Of a DNA stretch of 64,000 bases, positions 9,492 to 19,828 are shown in pieces; within the stretch, counting starts at the first letter, position 1; every line of letters starts with the position of its first letter. Under the pieces are notes generated by a model, which saw only the letters and a program-made list of their open reading frames with translations, was not told where the DNA came from and did no database searches. A program made the position numbers and the translations under genes. This DNA comes from Pseudoalteromonas undina (GTDB lineage: Bacteria; Pseudomonadota; Gammaproteobacteria; Enterobacterales; Alteromonadaceae): the NCBI RefSeq assembly GCF_000238275.3, contig NZ_AHCF03000003.1, positions 806,001 to 870,000 on the forward strand. Direction: 5' to 3'.

Positions 9492-10673
9492 ATGATGAAA
9501 AACATGACTAAAAATAATGTAATTGTAGTAGGGGGCGGCATGGTTGGTGCCGCTATGGCTATTAAATTAGCGCAACAAGGCAAAGCCGTACGTGTTATTG
9601 AAAAACACCCAATAGATGCACCACAGGTACTTAACAGTGATGAGGTTGATATACGTGTTTCGGCTATTAATCGCTTTTCGGAAAAATTGCTTGATCAGCT
9701 CGGTGCAATGCCATTACTGAGAGCAAATAGATTGGCTCCCTATGAACAATTAGAGACCTTTGAACGAGGTAATGATCATTTATTATTTGATTGTCATGCT
9801 ATTAATACCACCCATTTAGGTCATTTAATCGAAAATAAGCTAATTCAAGCCAGTTTATGGCAGCAATTTGTGCAACATAATATTGAAATGATTAATCCTT
9901 CATCGGCTTTAACGGCAATAGAGCAAAACCCTGACAGCATTACCTTGCACTACAACGAACAAAGCTATACTGCTGATTTAGTCATTGCAGCGGATGGTGG
10001 GCAATCACAATTACGCAGCAAAGCCAATATTGGTATAACTGGTTGGCAATATCAGCAGCATTGTATGGGCGTGCTAATAAAGCTCGATGCACCACAACAA
10101 GTTAAAACATGGCAGCAGTTTACACCTACAGGGCCTGTTGCGTTTTTACCTATGCAAGCACCTTATGCAAATTTAATTTGGTATGACGATGCAAATACCC
10201 TCAAAGCATTTAAAGCCCTACAACCTAGCGAATTAAAAGCCCATATTATTGAAAAGTTTCCAAAGCTTGCTGGTGATTTTGAAGTACAAAGCCATGCTAT
10301 ATTTCCTCTGGCAAGGCAGCATGCCAATAATTATTCACAAGGCAGACTCGTTTTAGTGGGTGATGCGGCGCACACCATTAATCCTCTGGCAGGACAGGGT
10401 GTTAATTTAGGCTTTCAAGATGTAGCTGCTTTAGCTGAAGTGTTACGTACAGCTGATGATGTAGGGTGCCCGCTAATGCTTAAAGAATACGAGCGTAGTC
10501 GTCGTAACGCTAATTTGTTAATGATGAGTATGATGGATGCTTGCTACTTTGGTTTCTCAAATCAAATAGCCCCATTAAAATGGGCGCGCAGCACATTTTT
10601 AAAGTTAGCTAATAATACAGGGCCGGTAAAAAACTGGGTGCTGAAATACGCAATAAGCGGTGAGCTTAGTTAA
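9492..10673 (+). CDS. ubiF: UbiH/UbiF/COQ6-family ubiquinone hydroxylase, probably UbiF
   Basis: FAD-dependent monooxygenase of aerobic ubiquinone synthesis. The N-terminal Rossmann motif VVGGGMVGAAMA, the DG motif (AADGGQSQLRSKA) and the late FAD motif LVGDAAHTINPLAGQG are all present. Assignment to UbiF (C6 hydroxylation of demethoxyubiquinol) rather than UbiH or UbiI rests on its position beside miaB, as in E. coli. Several in-frame ATGs (9492, 9495, 9507) could serve as the start. 393 residues. Confidence 0.85.
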   Translation: MMKNMTKNNVIVVGGGMVGAAMAIKLAQQGKAVRVIEKHPIDAPQVLNSDEVDIRVSAINRFSEKLLDQLGAMPLLRANRLAPYEQLETFERGNDHLLFDCHAINTTHLGHLIENKLIQASLWQQFVQHNIEMINPSSALTAIEQNPDSITLHYNEQSYTADLVIAADGGQSQLRSKANIGITGWQYQQHCMGVLIKLDAPQQVKTWQQFTPTGPVAFLPMQAPYANLIWYDDANTLKAFKALQPSELKAHIIEKFPKLAGDFEVQSHAIFPLARQHANNYSQGRLVLVGDAAHTINPLAGQGVNLGFQDVAALAEVLRTADDVGCPLMLKEYERSRRNANLLMMSMMDACYFGFSNQIAPLKWARSTFLKLANNTGPVKNWVLKYAISGELS

Positions 10674-10690
10674 AATACTTATAGTTATTA

Positions 10691-10716
10691 AAAGGCTCAA
10701 ATTTGGGTCTTTTTTT
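10691..10716 (+). terminator. Rho-independent terminator of ubiF
   Basis: AAAGGCTC (10691-10698) pairs, with two G-T pairs, with GGGTCTTT (10705-10712) and runs into a T tract. The A-rich 5' side could also let it stop minus-strand transcripts from the tRNA array. Confidence 0.6.
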
Positions 10717-10827
10717 ATGCCCAAGAAAAAGTGGTGTAAATTATAAAGGTAAAAAAAATTAAAGATATAAATTATATAATTGGAATTGAGGATAAATCGT
10801 GAAGTGTAATCAAAGAAGTGTGCAAAT

Positions 10828-10902
10828 TGGCTGGGATACCAGGATTTGAACCTGGGAATGCCAGGATCAAAACCTGGTGCCTTACCGCTTGGCGATATCC
10901 CA
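10828..10902 (-). tRNA. tRNA-Gln(TTG)
   Basis: 75 nt including encoded CCA; anticodon loop TTTTGAT; acceptor TGGGATA/TATCCCA. Last gene of the minus-strand array. Confidence 0.95.
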
Positions 10903-10941
10903 ACTCTAAATTTGGATGAGTTTTAGTTCTAGTTAAGAACA

Positions 10942-11026
<85 letters not shown>

Positions 11027-11090
11027 ATACAGGCTTATATTTATACTCTTAACAGAGTTTTCTTATACAACGCTCTTTGGTAGAAGAAGT

Positions 11091-11165
11091 TGGCTGGGAT
11101 ACCAGGATTTGAACCTGGGAATGCCAGGATCAAAACCTGGTGCCTTACCGCTTGGCGATATCCCA
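11091..11165 (-). tRNA. tRNA-Gln(TTG)
   Basis: Identical to the 10828 copy; 75 nt with encoded CCA. Confidence 0.95.
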
Positions 11166-11205
11166 ACTAAGAAATTGCTGATAATTTTAATTCTTATCAA
11201 GAATG

Positions 11206-11290
<85 letters not shown>

Positions 11291-11355
11291 ATACAGGCTT
11301 ATATTTATACTCTTAACAGAGCTTTCTTAATTCAACGTTCTTTGGTAGAAGAAGT

Positions 11356-11430
11356 TGGCTGGGATACCAGGATTTGAACCTGGGAATGCCAGGATCAAAA
11401 CCTGGTGCCTTACCGCTTGGCGATATCCCA
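11356..11430 (-). tRNA. tRNA-Gln(TTG)
   Basis: Third identical tRNA-Gln copy, 75 nt with encoded CCA. Confidence 0.95.
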
Positions 11431-11471
11431 ACTAAGAAATTGCTGATAATTTTAATTCTTATCAAAGAATA

Positions 11472-11556
<85 letters not shown>

Positions 11557-11650
11557 ATTATCACTTTGAATTAATCAAAGAAATGGTAGTTATTTTAAAC
11601 TCTTCATTGAGTTGCAATTTAACTCTTGCAGAGCCATTTCTAAAAAGAAA

Positions 11651-11727
11651 TGGTGGCTAAGACGGGATTTGAACCTGTGACCCCATCATTATGAGTGATG
11701 TGCTCTAACCAGCTGAGCTACTTAGCC
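11651..11727 (-). tRNA. tRNA-Met(CAT), elongator
   Basis: 77 nt with encoded CCA; anticodon loop CTCATAA; lacks the C1-A72 mismatch of initiator tRNA (starts GGCTAAG, ends CTTAGCC). Only five bases separate it from the upstream tRNA-Gln. Confidence 0.95.
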
Positions 11728-11732
11728 ATTGT

Positions 11733-11807
11733 TGGCTGGGATACCAGGATTTGAACCTGGGAATGCCAGGATCAAAACCTGGTGCCTTACCGCTTGGCGA
11801 TATCCCA
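11733..11807 (-). tRNA. tRNA-Gln(TTG)
   Basis: Fourth identical tRNA-Gln copy. Confidence 0.95.
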
Positions 11808-11846
11808 ACAATAAACAATTGATAATTTTAATTCTCATCAAGAATA

Positions 11847-11931
<85 letters not shown>

Positions 11932-12000
11932 ATTATCGCTTTGAATTAATCAAAGAAATGGTAGTTATTTTAAACTCTTCATTGAGCAACAAAAAATAAA

Positions 12001-12077
12001 TGGTGGCTAAGACGGGATTTGAACCTGTGACCCCATCATTATGAGTGATGTGCTCTAACCAGCTGAGCTACTTAGCC
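12001..12077 (-). tRNA. tRNA-Met(CAT), elongator
   Basis: First gene of the array after the promoter; identical to the 11651 copy. The order Met-Leu-Gln, Met-Leu-Gln, Leu-Gln, Leu-Gln parallels E. coli metT-leuW-glnU-glnW-metU-glnV-glnX and shows expansion by unit duplication. Confidence 0.95.
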
Positions 12078-12116
12078 ATCTTTTTTGTTAGCACTTCATC
12101 GCTGAGTGCGGGGCGT

Positions 12117-12145
12117 ATTATGCTGATATGCCCCAAATTCGTCAA
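12117..12145 (-). promoter_or_regulatory. Promoter of the Met-Leu-Gln tRNA array
   Basis: On the minus strand TTGACG (12140-12145) and CATAAT (12117-12122) are 17 bases apart, followed by a G/C-rich discriminator (ACGCCCCGC). That combination is typical of stable-RNA promoters under stringent control. Confidence 0.75.
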
Positions 12146-12332
12146 CACCTTTTTTGCAAAAAAACACTTAAGTTGGTTTGTTTGCAGGAAAAATAGGCTA
12201 ACCGGCTACTTTTTAATTAAAACGTTGCTTTTTTAACACTCTTTATGAGCGTAGCATTGTAATTATAGCTTTGTTTTACAATTCTGAGCTTATGGTAAAA
12301 GTAGCTAATTATTGTTTTTATTCGGCTGAAAA
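12146..12332. other. Non-coding gap upstream of the tRNA promoter
   Basis: A+T-rich sequence between the tRNA promoter and the ychF terminator. It includes A and T runs that could act as an UP element for the minus-strand promoter. I see no gene. Confidence 0.4.
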
Positions 12333-12360
12333 TAAAAAAGGCCCGTAAAAACGAGCCTTT
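12333..12360 (-). terminator. Terminator of ychF
   Basis: On the minus strand AAAGGCTCGT pairs with ACGGGCCTTT (12337-12346 with 12351-12360), followed by a T run. Confidence 0.65.
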
Positions 12361-12397
12361 CAAAACAATTAGCCACTCAAGGTGGTGCAGTGTTTAA

Positions 12398-13489
12398 TTA
12401 TACGTTGAACAAGAAGTTCATTACATCGCCATCTTTAACAATGTATTCTTTACCTTCTTGACGCATTTTACCTGCTTCTTTTGCACCGCTTTCGCCTTTA
12501 CATGCAATAAAGTCATCAAAAGCAATTGTTTGTGCACGGATAAAGCCACGTTCAAAGTCGGTATGGATTTTACCTGCAGCTTGTGGCGCTGTTGCACCCA
12601 CAGGGATAGTCCATGCACGAACTTCTTTTACACCCGCAGTAAAGTAGGTTTGTAAGTGCAGTAATTCATAACCGCCACGAATAACAAGGTTAAGCCCTGG
12701 CTCTTCAAGACCAAGATCAGCCATAAACTCTAACTTGTCTTCATCTTCAAGCTCAGAAAGCTCAGACTCGATGGCAGCACACACAGGCACAACAACCGCA
12801 TCTTCAGCGGCAGCTATTTCACGTACACGATCAAGTAGTGGGTTATTTTCAAATCCATCTTCTGCTACATTGGCAATATACATAGTTGGTTTGATGGTTA
12901 AGAAGTTAATAGGCGCAATTGCTGCTTTTTCTTCTTTTGTTAGTGCTAAAGAACGTAAAGTTAAGCCTTCATCAAGATGCACTTTTACTTTTTCAAGTAC
13001 TGCATTTTGCTCTTTTGCGTCTTTATCACCGCCTTTTGCTTTTTTTGCATTACGGAAAATTGCTTTATCAGCACTGTCCATATCAGCAAGTACAAGCTCA
13101 GTGTTGATCACGTCAATGTCGTCCGCAGGGTCAATAGTACCCGCTACGTGAATAACGTTTTCATCTTCAAAACAGCGAACTACATGGCCAATCGCATCTG
13201 TTTCACGAATATTTGCTAAAAACTGATTGCCTAGGCCTTCACCTTTCGATGCACCTTTAACTAAACCTGCAATATCCACAAATTCCATACTTGTTGTAAG
13301 AATACGTTGTGGGTTAACAATTTTAGCAAGTTCGTCTAGGCGAGGATCTGGCACCGGTACCACACCTGTATTAGGTTCAATGGTACAAAAAGGAAAATTA
13401 GCGGCTTCAATACCCGCTTTAGTCAATGCATTGAAAAGTGTTGATTTACCAACATTAGGCAAGCCAACGATGCCACATTTAAAACCCAT
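12398..13489 (-). CDS. ychF: Ribosome-binding ATPase/GTPase YchF (OLA1 family)
   Basis: 363 residues, usual length. P-loop [12 protein letters not shown] near the N terminus, switch/G3 region with [17 protein letters not shown], and the C-terminal TGS domain ending in [10 protein letters not shown]. In this family the G4 motif is altered so that ATP is preferred. It binds the ribosome and affects leaderless translation and oxidative stress responses. Follows pth on the same strand, the conserved order in gammaproteobacteria. Confidence 0.95.
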   Translation of the reverse strand: MGFKCGIVGLPNVGKSTLFNALTKAGIEAANFPFCTIEPNTGVVPVPDPRLDELAKIVNPQRILTTSMEFVDIAGLVKGASKGEGLGNQFLANIRETDAIGHVVRCFEDENVIHVAGTIDPADDIDVINTELVLADMDSADKAIFRNAKKAKGGDKDAKEQNAVLEKVKVHLDEGLTLRSLALTKEEKAAIAPINFLTIKPTMYIANVAEDGFENNPLLDRVREIAAAEDAVVVPVCAAIESELSELEDEDKLEFMADLGLEEPGLNLVIRGGYELLHLQTYFTAGVKEVRAWTIPVGATAPQAAGKIHTDFERGFIRAQTIAFDDFIACKGESGAKEAGKMRQEGKEYIVKDGDVMNFLFNV

Positions 13490-13544
13490 AGTAAGATACC
13501 TTGTTTAGATTCGTTTAAAACGTGTGTACGTATACCCCTAAAAA

Positions 13545-14129
13545 TTAGGGTTTAAACGAATGTAGTCTGTTTTGTGCTTTTAACACACCGTCTTTAGCAA
13601 GTATTTCCATACAACGAACTGCTTCATCAACTGCGGCATCCATTTTTTCCTGATCTTCCTTGGCTGCTTTTCCAAGCACCCAACCGGTGACCATTTCACG
13701 ATGTCCTGGATGACCAACACCTATGCGTAAGCGCATAAAGTCTTTTTGATTTGCCATTTTTGCAATAATGTCTTTTAAGCCATTATGACCGCCATGTCCG
13801 CCGCCTTTTTTTAATTTGGCAACGCCTGGGTCTAAATCCAATTCATCATGGGCGACAAGTATGTCTTCCACTGGGATTTTAAAAAAATTGGATAAACTAC
13901 TCACCGCTTTGCCACTTAAGTTCATGTAAGTGGTGGGGATCAGTAATTTGAATTCTTTGCCTTGAATAATCACTTTGCCAGTAAGGCCGTGATATTTAGG
14001 GTCGTGTTTTAGCGTGCAGTTGTAGCGTGCAGCGAGTTCTTGAATGAACCAAGCACCTGCGTTGTGGCGTGTATTTGCGTATTCGGGGCCTGGATTAGCC
14101 AGGCCCACAAGCATTTGAATAGAATTCAA
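13545..14129 (-). CDS. pth: Peptidyl-tRNA hydrolase
   Basis: 194 residues. Releases tRNA from prematurely dropped peptidyl-tRNAs. Catalytic His in NTRHNAG (H22) and conserved D in [19 protein letters not shown] is the family signature. I take TTG 14129 as start: it has AAGG nine bases upstream and places VGLANPG at the same distance from the N terminus as in E. coli Pth; the ATG five codons later would leave only two residues before it. Lies 18 bases after rplY. Confidence 0.93.
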   Translation of the reverse strand: MNSIQMLVGLANPGPEYANTRHNAGAWFIQELAARYNCTLKHDPKYHGLTGKVIIQGKEFKLLIPTTYMNLSGKAVSSLSNFFKIPVEDILVAHDELDLDPGVAKLKKGGGHGGHNGLKDIIAKMANQKDFMRLRIGVGHPGHREMVTGWVLGKAAKEDQEKMDAAVDEAVRCMEILAKDGVLKAQNRLHSFKP

Positions 14130-14147
14130 GGTGCGAGACCTTAAATA

Positions 14148-14762
14148 TTATTCTGCAGCGTCTGAAGCGTCGTCTTCAGTTGGAGCTGCTTTGTTAGCTT
14201 TGATAGTAACGATAGACTGATCGTGGCCTTCGCCTTTACCAAGCTCAACAGATTGAACACCTTTAGGGAACGCAAGATCTGTAAGGTGGATTGAATCACC
14301 AGCTACAAGATCAGATACGTCTACTTCGATGAATTCTGGAAGTGACTTAGGAAGACAAGAAATCTCAACTTCAGTTAACTGGTGAACAACAGTTGCACCT
14401 AACTTAGTTACTTTATCTTCACCGATGAAGTGTAAAGGAACCTTAGTTACTAGTTTGTGAGTTGCGTCTACACGTTGGAAATCAAGGTGAGTAAGCTTAG
14501 GCTTGAAAGGGTGACGTTGGATATCTTTTAAGATAGCTTCAACTTTCTCGCCACCTACATTTAATGTAAGGATGTGAGTGTAAAAGCCTTCGTCTTCTTG
14601 TGCTTTGATCATATCTTTATGTTCAAAAGTAAGCGATAAAGCTTCTTTATCAGCTCCATAAAGGATTGCCGGCACTTTGTCTTCGCGACGTAGGCGGCGG
14701 CTCGCACCAGTACCAGTTTCTACGCGAAGTTCAGCGTCATAAGTATAAGTTGTGTTAGACAT
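14148..14762 (-). CDS. rplY: 50S ribosomal protein L25/Ctc
   Basis: 204 residues: an N-terminal L25 domain (about 1-95) that binds 5S rRNA, plus the C-terminal TL5/Ctc beta domain, as in the long form of this protein. Start at ATG 14762 because GGAGA lies a few bases upstream and SNTTYTYDAELR begins the conserved domain; an upstream in-frame start at 14804 would add 14 unrelated residues. The acidic C-terminal tail (PTEDDASDAAE) is common in marine relatives. Confidence 0.93.
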   Translation of the reverse strand: MSNTTYTYDAELRVETGTGASRRLRREDKVPAILYGADKEALSLTFEHKDMIKAQEDEGFYTHILTLNVGGEKVEAILKDIQRHPFKPKLTHLDFQRVDATHKLVTKVPLHFIGEDKVTKLGATVVHQLTEVEISCLPKSLPEFIEVDVSDLVAGDSIHLTDLAFPKGVQSVELGKGEGHDQSIVTIKANKAAPTEDDASDAAE

Positions 14763-14869
14763 GATGTCTCCAATAATTAAAAGTGTTAGGGCCTTTGCGA
14801 CCAAGGTCCCTAGCCAAAAGGCGCGCTATCATACCACTGCGGGTTTATAAAATAAACATCACCTACAAA

Positions 14870-14893
14870 AAAAGCGCCAAAAGGCGCTTTTAT
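14870..14893 (-). terminator. Terminator of prs
   Basis: AAAAGCGCC (14870-14878) and GGCGCTTTT (14883-14891) form a perfect nine-base stem, with a T run on the minus strand. It separates prs from the rplY promoter region. Confidence 0.75.
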
Positions 14894-14911
14894 ACTCATT
14901 AATGTTTAACT

Positions 14912-15859
14912 TTAATGTTCAAACATTGCCGAGATAGATTCTTCGTTGCTAATGCGACGAATAGTCTCTGCTAACATATCTGCAAGTGTTAATACTTTAA
15001 CAATATCAAGCGCTTTTAGTTCGTCAGACAGTGGTATTGAGTCAGTTACAATCACTTCATCAATCACAGAGTTACGTAAGTTTTCTGCAGCTGTACCAGA
15101 AAGAATAGGGTGAGTAGCGTAAGCAAATACACGTTTAGCACCATGCTCTTTAAGAGCTTCAGCTGCTTTACACAATGTACCACCGGTATCAATCATGTCA
15201 TCAACAATAATACAATCACGACCTTCAACGTCACCAATAATATGCATTACTTGAGAAACGTTAGCTTGAGGGCGACGTTTATCAATAATAGCTAGGTCGG
15301 TATCGTTTAATAGTTTTGCAATTGCACGGGCACGTACAACACCACCAATATCAGGTGATACAACAACCACGTCATCAAAGTCGCGGTTTTTCATATCTTC
15401 TAATAATACCGGGCTGCCAAATACGTTATCTACTGGTACATCGAAGAAGCCTTGGATTTGCTCAGCATGTAAATCAACCGTAAGAACGCGGTCAACACCT
15501 ACACTTGATAAGAAATCCGCAACCACTTTAGCTGTAATTGGCACACGTGCAGAACGTACACGACGATCTTGACGAGCATAACCAAAATAAGGAATAACAG
15601 CAGTGATACGACCGGCAGATGCACGGCGTAGCGCATCAACCATAACGATAAGTTCCATCAGGTTATCGTTAGTAGGGGCACAGGTTGATTGTAAGATAAA
15701 AACATCCGAGCCACGAACATTTTCATTAATTTGAACACTGATCTCACCGTCACTAAAACGGCCAACAACAGCATCGCCTAATTCAATATATAAACGTTTT
15801 GCAACTTTTTGAGCTAGGTCAGGTGTTGCGTTACCAGCGAAGAGCTTCATGTCAGGCAC
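14912..15859 (-). CDS. prs: Ribose-phosphate pyrophosphokinase
   Basis: Makes PRPP from ribose 5-phosphate and ATP for nucleotide, His, Trp and NAD synthesis. 315 residues, exactly the class I length. The N terminus [16 protein letters not shown] is nearly that of E. coli Prs; the catalytic/ATP region around [18 protein letters not shown] and the PRPP loop [14 protein letters not shown] are intact. Confidence 0.96.
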   Translation of the reverse strand: MPDMKLFAGNATPDLAQKVAKRLYIELGDAVVGRFSDGEISVQINENVRGSDVFILQSTCAPTNDNLMELIVMVDALRRASAGRITAVIPYFGYARQDRRVRSARVPITAKVVADFLSSVGVDRVLTVDLHAEQIQGFFDVPVDNVFGSPVLLEDMKNRDFDDVVVVSPDIGGVVRARAIAKLLNDTDLAIIDKRRPQANVSQVMHIIGDVEGRDCIIVDDMIDTGGTLCKAAEALKEHGAKRVFAYATHPILSGTAAENLRNSVIDEVIVTDSIPLSDELKALDIVKVLTLADMLAETIRRISNEESISAMFEH

Positions 15860-15945
15860 GGTAGGGTTCCTCAGGCACTGAATTTTTGGACTAACTTACA
15901 TTGAATGAACAAAGTAGGTTAACTTATGATTACTTGTACGTTACT

Positions 15946-16803
15946 TCATTTATCAATGATGGCGGCTAACTCCGTGTGAGCAGGAGAAGTATTAACGCTT
16001 GATGCGATAAACCCCTGCCAAGTATGGGGGAGGTTAGCAAGTACATCTTGTGCTTGAACTTGACTAGCAAATTCAACAAAACAACATGAACCTGTTCCGG
16101 TCATCTTTGATGGGGCGTATTTTAGCAACCACTGCAGGGTTTTTTCAACCTCGGGACACAGCTTTTTCACTAAAGGCTCACAATCGTTAGTCAAAACCTG
16201 TTGTTGCCAGTCACCTAAAAGTTTAGGCGTGTCACGTTTTAAATCGGGGTGAGTAAATATTTGTGCAGTACTGACATGCTGGTTTGGAAAAACAACGCAG
16301 TACCATTTTTGTGGCAATTTAACATACTCTAATTGCTCGCCAATGCCATGTGCTATGGCACTTTTACCTTTAATGAATACAGGTACGTCTGCACCGAGAT
16401 TCAAGCCTAAATCTGCAAGTTCATCTAGTGTAAGAGCGGTATTCCACAGTGTGTTAAGCGCTAAAAGTGTTGACGCAGCATCGGATGAACCACCACCAAC
16501 ACCTCCGCCCATAGGCAAACGTTTAGTTAAATTTATTTTTGCACCTAAATTCACTTTACACTGAGTTTGCAATAATAAAGCTGCTTTATAAATTAAGTTG
16601 TCAGTTAGCGCAATGCCATGAGTGTCACCGCTAATACTAATATTTTTATCATTAGTAAGCGTAAAATGGAGCTCGTCGCCATAGTTTAAAAATGTAAATA
16701 GGGTTTCTAATTCATGATAGCCATCATCACGGCGACCATTAATATGTAAAAATAAATTTAGTTTCGCCGGCGCAATCAGCGAAAGTTCAAAGGGAGTATT
16801 CAT
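15946..16803 (-). CDS. ispE: 4-diphosphocytidyl-2-C-methyl-D-erythritol kinase
   Basis: GHMP kinase of the MEP isoprenoid pathway. N-terminal APAKLNLFLHINGRRDDGYH and the ATP-binding motif PMGGGVGGGSSDAA (97-110) are diagnostic. 285 residues. Two bases separate it from lolB, so the two are co-transcribed; prs follows 86 bases downstream on the same strand. Confidence 0.95.
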   Translation of the reverse strand: MNTPFELSLIAPAKLNLFLHINGRRDDGYHELETLFTFLNYGDELHFTLTNDKNISISGDTHGIALTDNLIYKAALLLQTQCKVNLGAKINLTKRLPMGGGVGGGSSDAASTLLALNTLWNTALTLDELADLGLNLGADVPVFIKGKSAIAHGIGEQLEYVKLPQKWYCVVFPNQHVSTAQIFTHPDLKRDTPKLLGDWQQQVLTNDCEPLVKKLCPEVEKTLQWLLKYAPSKMTGTGSCCFVEFASQVQAQDVLANLPHTWQGFIASSVNTSPAHTELAAIIDK

Positions 16804-16805
16804 AA

Positions 16806-17393
16806 TTAGTTAAACTGCCAATCGTAGAGTTTGATTTTAATTTTAATCTTTTGATGGGTTAAGGTTAGCGCATTAGGTAACCAAAAACCGTGTTTTTGTA
16901 TGTAACTGGTGTAGTTTATTTGCCATTTTTTGCCGGCGTCATCAAACCATAACACGCTTTTAGCACGGCCTAATTGATCGACTTCTAAGGTTTGATCGTC
17001 AATAGTGGCTTTTAACCACTGACCGGCGTTATTTACCGGTAAAGTAAACCCCGTTAAGCGTTGTAAAAGTTTACTCGCATTAGTATCAAAAAACTGTTGA
17101 TCATCAAATATTAATTCAGCCCCCACTGCGGTTTGTTTGAGCGATAAAATTCGGGTGCCAATAAATGTGGTTAACACTAAATGATTACTATTTTGTGTTT
17201 GTTGCCAATTTAAGTTAGCAGATTGGCGCTCATCAGGGCTAATAAACGCTAATTTACCTTCCACCTGCCAAGTTTTTTGTGTACTAAGACGTAACTTCCA
17301 GTCTTCGTAAGTTTTTGTATTGTAGTTGTTTTTATTGGCGCAGCCCGTTAAAAAAACAAATAACAGGGTTAAAATAAAATATTGTCGAGTCAA
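16806..17393 (-). CDS. lolB: Outer-membrane lipoprotein receptor LolB
   Basis: Accepts lipoproteins from LolA and inserts them into the outer membrane. The lipobox LTGC ends a short signal peptide. I choose TTG 17393 because AAGGA lies seven bases upstream and it gives a typical MTRQ... n-region; ATG 17414 has its AGGA only two or three bases away. The mature domain (WQVEGKLAF..., LNWQQTQ, GWLKATID-type core) and length match LolB. Divergent from hemA, with 83 bases between starts, the conserved arrangement. Confidence 0.88.
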   Translation of the reverse strand: MTRQYFILTLLFVFLTGCANKNNYNTKTYEDWKLRLSTQKTWQVEGKLAFISPDERQSANLNWQQTQNSNHLVLTTFIGTRILSLKQTAVGAELIFDDQQFFDTNASKLLQRLTGFTLPVNNAGQWLKATIDDQTLEVDQLGRAKSVLWFDDAGKKWQINYTSYIQKHGFWLPNALTLTHQKIKIKIKLYDWQFN

Positions 17394-17476
17394 ATGTTGT
17401 TCCTTACTTTCCATATTCCTGAGATTTTTGATAAAATTGCCGCCTATGAAGAAGGGCTCAGCAATATTTGGCAGAT

Positions 17477-18733
17477 ATGACCATAATAGCACTTGGTATT
17501 AATCACAAAACCGCATCCGTAGATTTACGAGAAAAAGTGGCCTTTTCGCCTGAGCAAATTTCAGAGGCGCTACAGCAATTAAGTGGTCATGCCGACTTTA
17601 ATGAAGCGGTTATTGTATCTACCTGTAATCGCACTGAAGTGTATTGTAGCCTTGCGCAGCAAAATTCCCAAACATTGTTGCAATGGTTAGCCAGTTTCCA
17701 TGGTTTAGATGAACATGAACTGAGTAAAAACATCTACTGTTATGAAGACAGCGCAGCAATAAACCATTTAATGCGTGTAGCCTGCGGGCTTGATTCGCTG
17801 GTGTTAGGTGAACCACAGATTTTAGGGCAAATAAAGCAAGCGTATAACAGCGCTAAAACCCACGATGCGGTGGGTGTAACTTTTGATCGTTTGTTTCAAA
17901 AAACTTTTTCAGTGGCAAAAGAAGTACGCACCGAAACTAACATTGGTGCGAGTGCAGTCTCGGTTGCGTTTGCTGCGGTTAATCTTGCAAAGCATATTTA
18001 TGGCAAATTAGACAAAACCAAGGTGCTATTAATTGGTGCTGGTGAAACCATTGAGCTGGTAGCAAAACATTTATACCAAAATGAGCCACAAAAAATAACG
18101 GTAGCTAATAGAACAATAGAACGGGCTCGCGGCTTAGCAGATGAAGTGTCAGCAGATGTTATTGCCTTGGCACAATTACCAGAACGATTACACCAAGCCG
18201 ATATTGTTATTAGCTCCACCGCCAGTACTTTGCCTATTATTGGTAAAGGAGTGGTGGAACAAGCACTGAAACAACGTCGTTATAAACCTATGCTATTTAT
18301 AGATATTGCTGTACCACGCGATATTGAAAGCCAAGTCGGAGAGCTTGACGACGCTTATTTATATTCCGTTGATGACTTACAAGCCATTGTTAGCGAAAAC
18401 ATGGCTGCACGTGAGCAAGCGGCAGAACAAGCACAAATTATTATTAGTGAACGCACCAAAGAGTTTTTTATGTGGCTGCGTTCACTTGATTCAGTGGATT
18501 TAATTCGCCACTACCGTAATGATGTACAAACTACAAAAGCAGAACTTGTAGATAGGGCCCTAAGCCAGCTAAATACAGGTAAAAGTGCAGAAAAAGTAAT
18601 TTTAGAGCTAGCCAATAAATTAACCAATCGCTTAATGCACGCGCCTACCCGTGCCATCCAAGATGCAGCGAAAAAAGGTGAAGTGGCTCAGTTAAATCAA
18701 TTGAAAAAAATGTTAGGTATAGATCAGGAATAA
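17477..18733 (+). CDS. hemA: Glutamyl-tRNA reductase
   Basis: First step of C5-pathway tetrapyrrole synthesis: reduces glutamyl-tRNA(Glu) to glutamate semialdehyde. Catalytic C50 in VSTCNRTEVYC, NADPH site LLIGAGETIELVAKHL, and a C-terminal helical dimerisation domain. Start at ATG 17477 (TIIALGINHKTA, aligned with E. coli HemA); an in-frame TTG three codons earlier is less likely. Its substrate tRNA is encoded seven times in this window at 53.8-55.0 kb. Confidence 0.95.
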   Translation: MTIIALGINHKTASVDLREKVAFSPEQISEALQQLSGHADFNEAVIVSTCNRTEVYCSLAQQNSQTLLQWLASFHGLDEHELSKNIYCYEDSAAINHLMRVACGLDSLVLGEPQILGQIKQAYNSAKTHDAVGVTFDRLFQKTFSVAKEVRTETNIGASAVSVAFAAVNLAKHIYGKLDKTKVLLIGAGETIELVAKHLYQNEPQKITVANRTIERARGLADEVSADVIALAQLPERLHQADIVISSTASTLPIIGKGVVEQALKQRRYKPMLFIDIAVPRDIESQVGELDDAYLYSVDDLQAIVSENMAAREQAAEQAQIIISERTKEFFMWLRSLDSVDLIRHYRNDVQTTKAELVDRALSQLNTGKSAEKVILELANKLTNRLMHAPTRAIQDAAKKGEVAQLNQLKKMLGIDQE

Positions 18734-18740
18734 CAGTTAA

Positions 18741-19826
18741 ATGAAAGAGTCCGTTTATCGTAAATTAGAAACCTTAGTTGAGCGCTATGAAGAAGTGCAA
18801 GCGCTACTAAGTGACCCATCGGTCATTAGTGATCAAAACCGCTTTCGTACTCTTTCAAAAGAATACTCTGAGCTTGAAGAAGTGGTAAAAACATTTTTAG
18901 CGTACCAGCAAGCACAAGAGGATTTGAGCAGTGCTGAAGAAATGCTTAAAGATTCAGACCCTGAAATGCGTGAAATGGCACAAGAAGAATACAAAGAAGC
19001 AAAAGCACAGATTTCGACTTTAGAAGACGACATTCAAGTTTTAATGTTGCCTAAAGATCCGAGAGACAACAACAATGTATTTTTAGAGGTTCGTGCAGGA
19101 ACAGGGGGCGATGAAGCGGCTATTTTTGCTGGCGACTTATTCAGAATGTACAGCCGTTACGCAGAAACAAAAAAATGGAAAGTAGAAGTTGTTACCACCA
19201 ACGAAGGTGAGCACGGTGGTTATAAAGAAGTAATTGCTAACATCAGCGGTGAAGGTGTTTACGGGCAGTTAAAGTTTGAATCAGGCGTACACCGTGTACA
19301 ACGTGTTCCTGAAACTGAGTCTCAAGGCCGTGTACATACCTCAGCATGTACTGTAGCTGTTATGGCTGAAGTACCAGAAGCAGAAGCCATCGAAATCAAT
19401 ACTGCCGATATTAAAGTTGATACTTTTAGAGCGTCGGGCGCGGGTGGTCAGCACGTAAATAAAACCGACTCTGCCATTCGTATTACCCATTTACCTACGG
19501 GTGTAGTGGTTGAGTGTCAAGATGAGCGCTCTCAGCATAAAAACCGTGCTAAAGCGATGTCGGTATTGGCTGCGCGCCTTCAGCAAGCTGAAGATGAAAA
19601 GCGTCATGCTGCTGAAGCATCAGAACGTCGTAACTTAGTTGGCAGCGGCGATCGTTCTGAGCGTATTCGTACATACAACTATCCACAAGGTCGTATTACC
19701 GATCACCGTATTAACTTAACGCTTTATCGTCTTAATGAAGTGGTAGCGGGTGATTTAGGCGCCGTTGTCGAGCCTCTAATGCAAGAGCATCAAGCAGATT
19801 TACTTGCAGCAATGGGTGACGATTAA
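18741..19826 (+). CDS. prfA: Peptide chain release factor 1
   Basis: 361 residues. The catalytic GGQ lies in [16 protein letters not shown] and the stop-codon-reading P-x-T is [12 protein letters not shown]. Reads UAA and UAG. Seven bases after hemA and two before prmC; PrmC methylates the GGQ glutamine, so the pair is functionally linked. Confidence 0.96.
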   Translation: MKESVYRKLETLVERYEEVQALLSDPSVISDQNRFRTLSKEYSELEEVVKTFLAYQQAQEDLSSAEEMLKDSDPEMREMAQEEYKEAKAQISTLEDDIQVLMLPKDPRDNNNVFLEVRAGTGGDEAAIFAGDLFRMYSRYAETKKWKVEVVTTNEGEHGGYKEVIANISGEGVYGQLKFESGVHRVQRVPETESQGRVHTSACTVAVMAEVPEAEAIEINTADIKVDTFRASGAGGQHVNKTDSAIRITHLPTGVVVECQDERSQHKNRAKAMSVLAARLQQAEDEKRHAAEASERRNLVGSGDRSERIRTYNYPQGRITDHRINLTLYRLNEVVAGDLGAVVEPLMQEHQADLLAAMGDD

Positions 19827-19828
19827 TC

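Noticed and set aside
12045..12236. 63-residue plus-strand frame after the tRNA array.
   Set aside because: It starts inside tRNA-Met on the wrong strand and crosses the array promoter.
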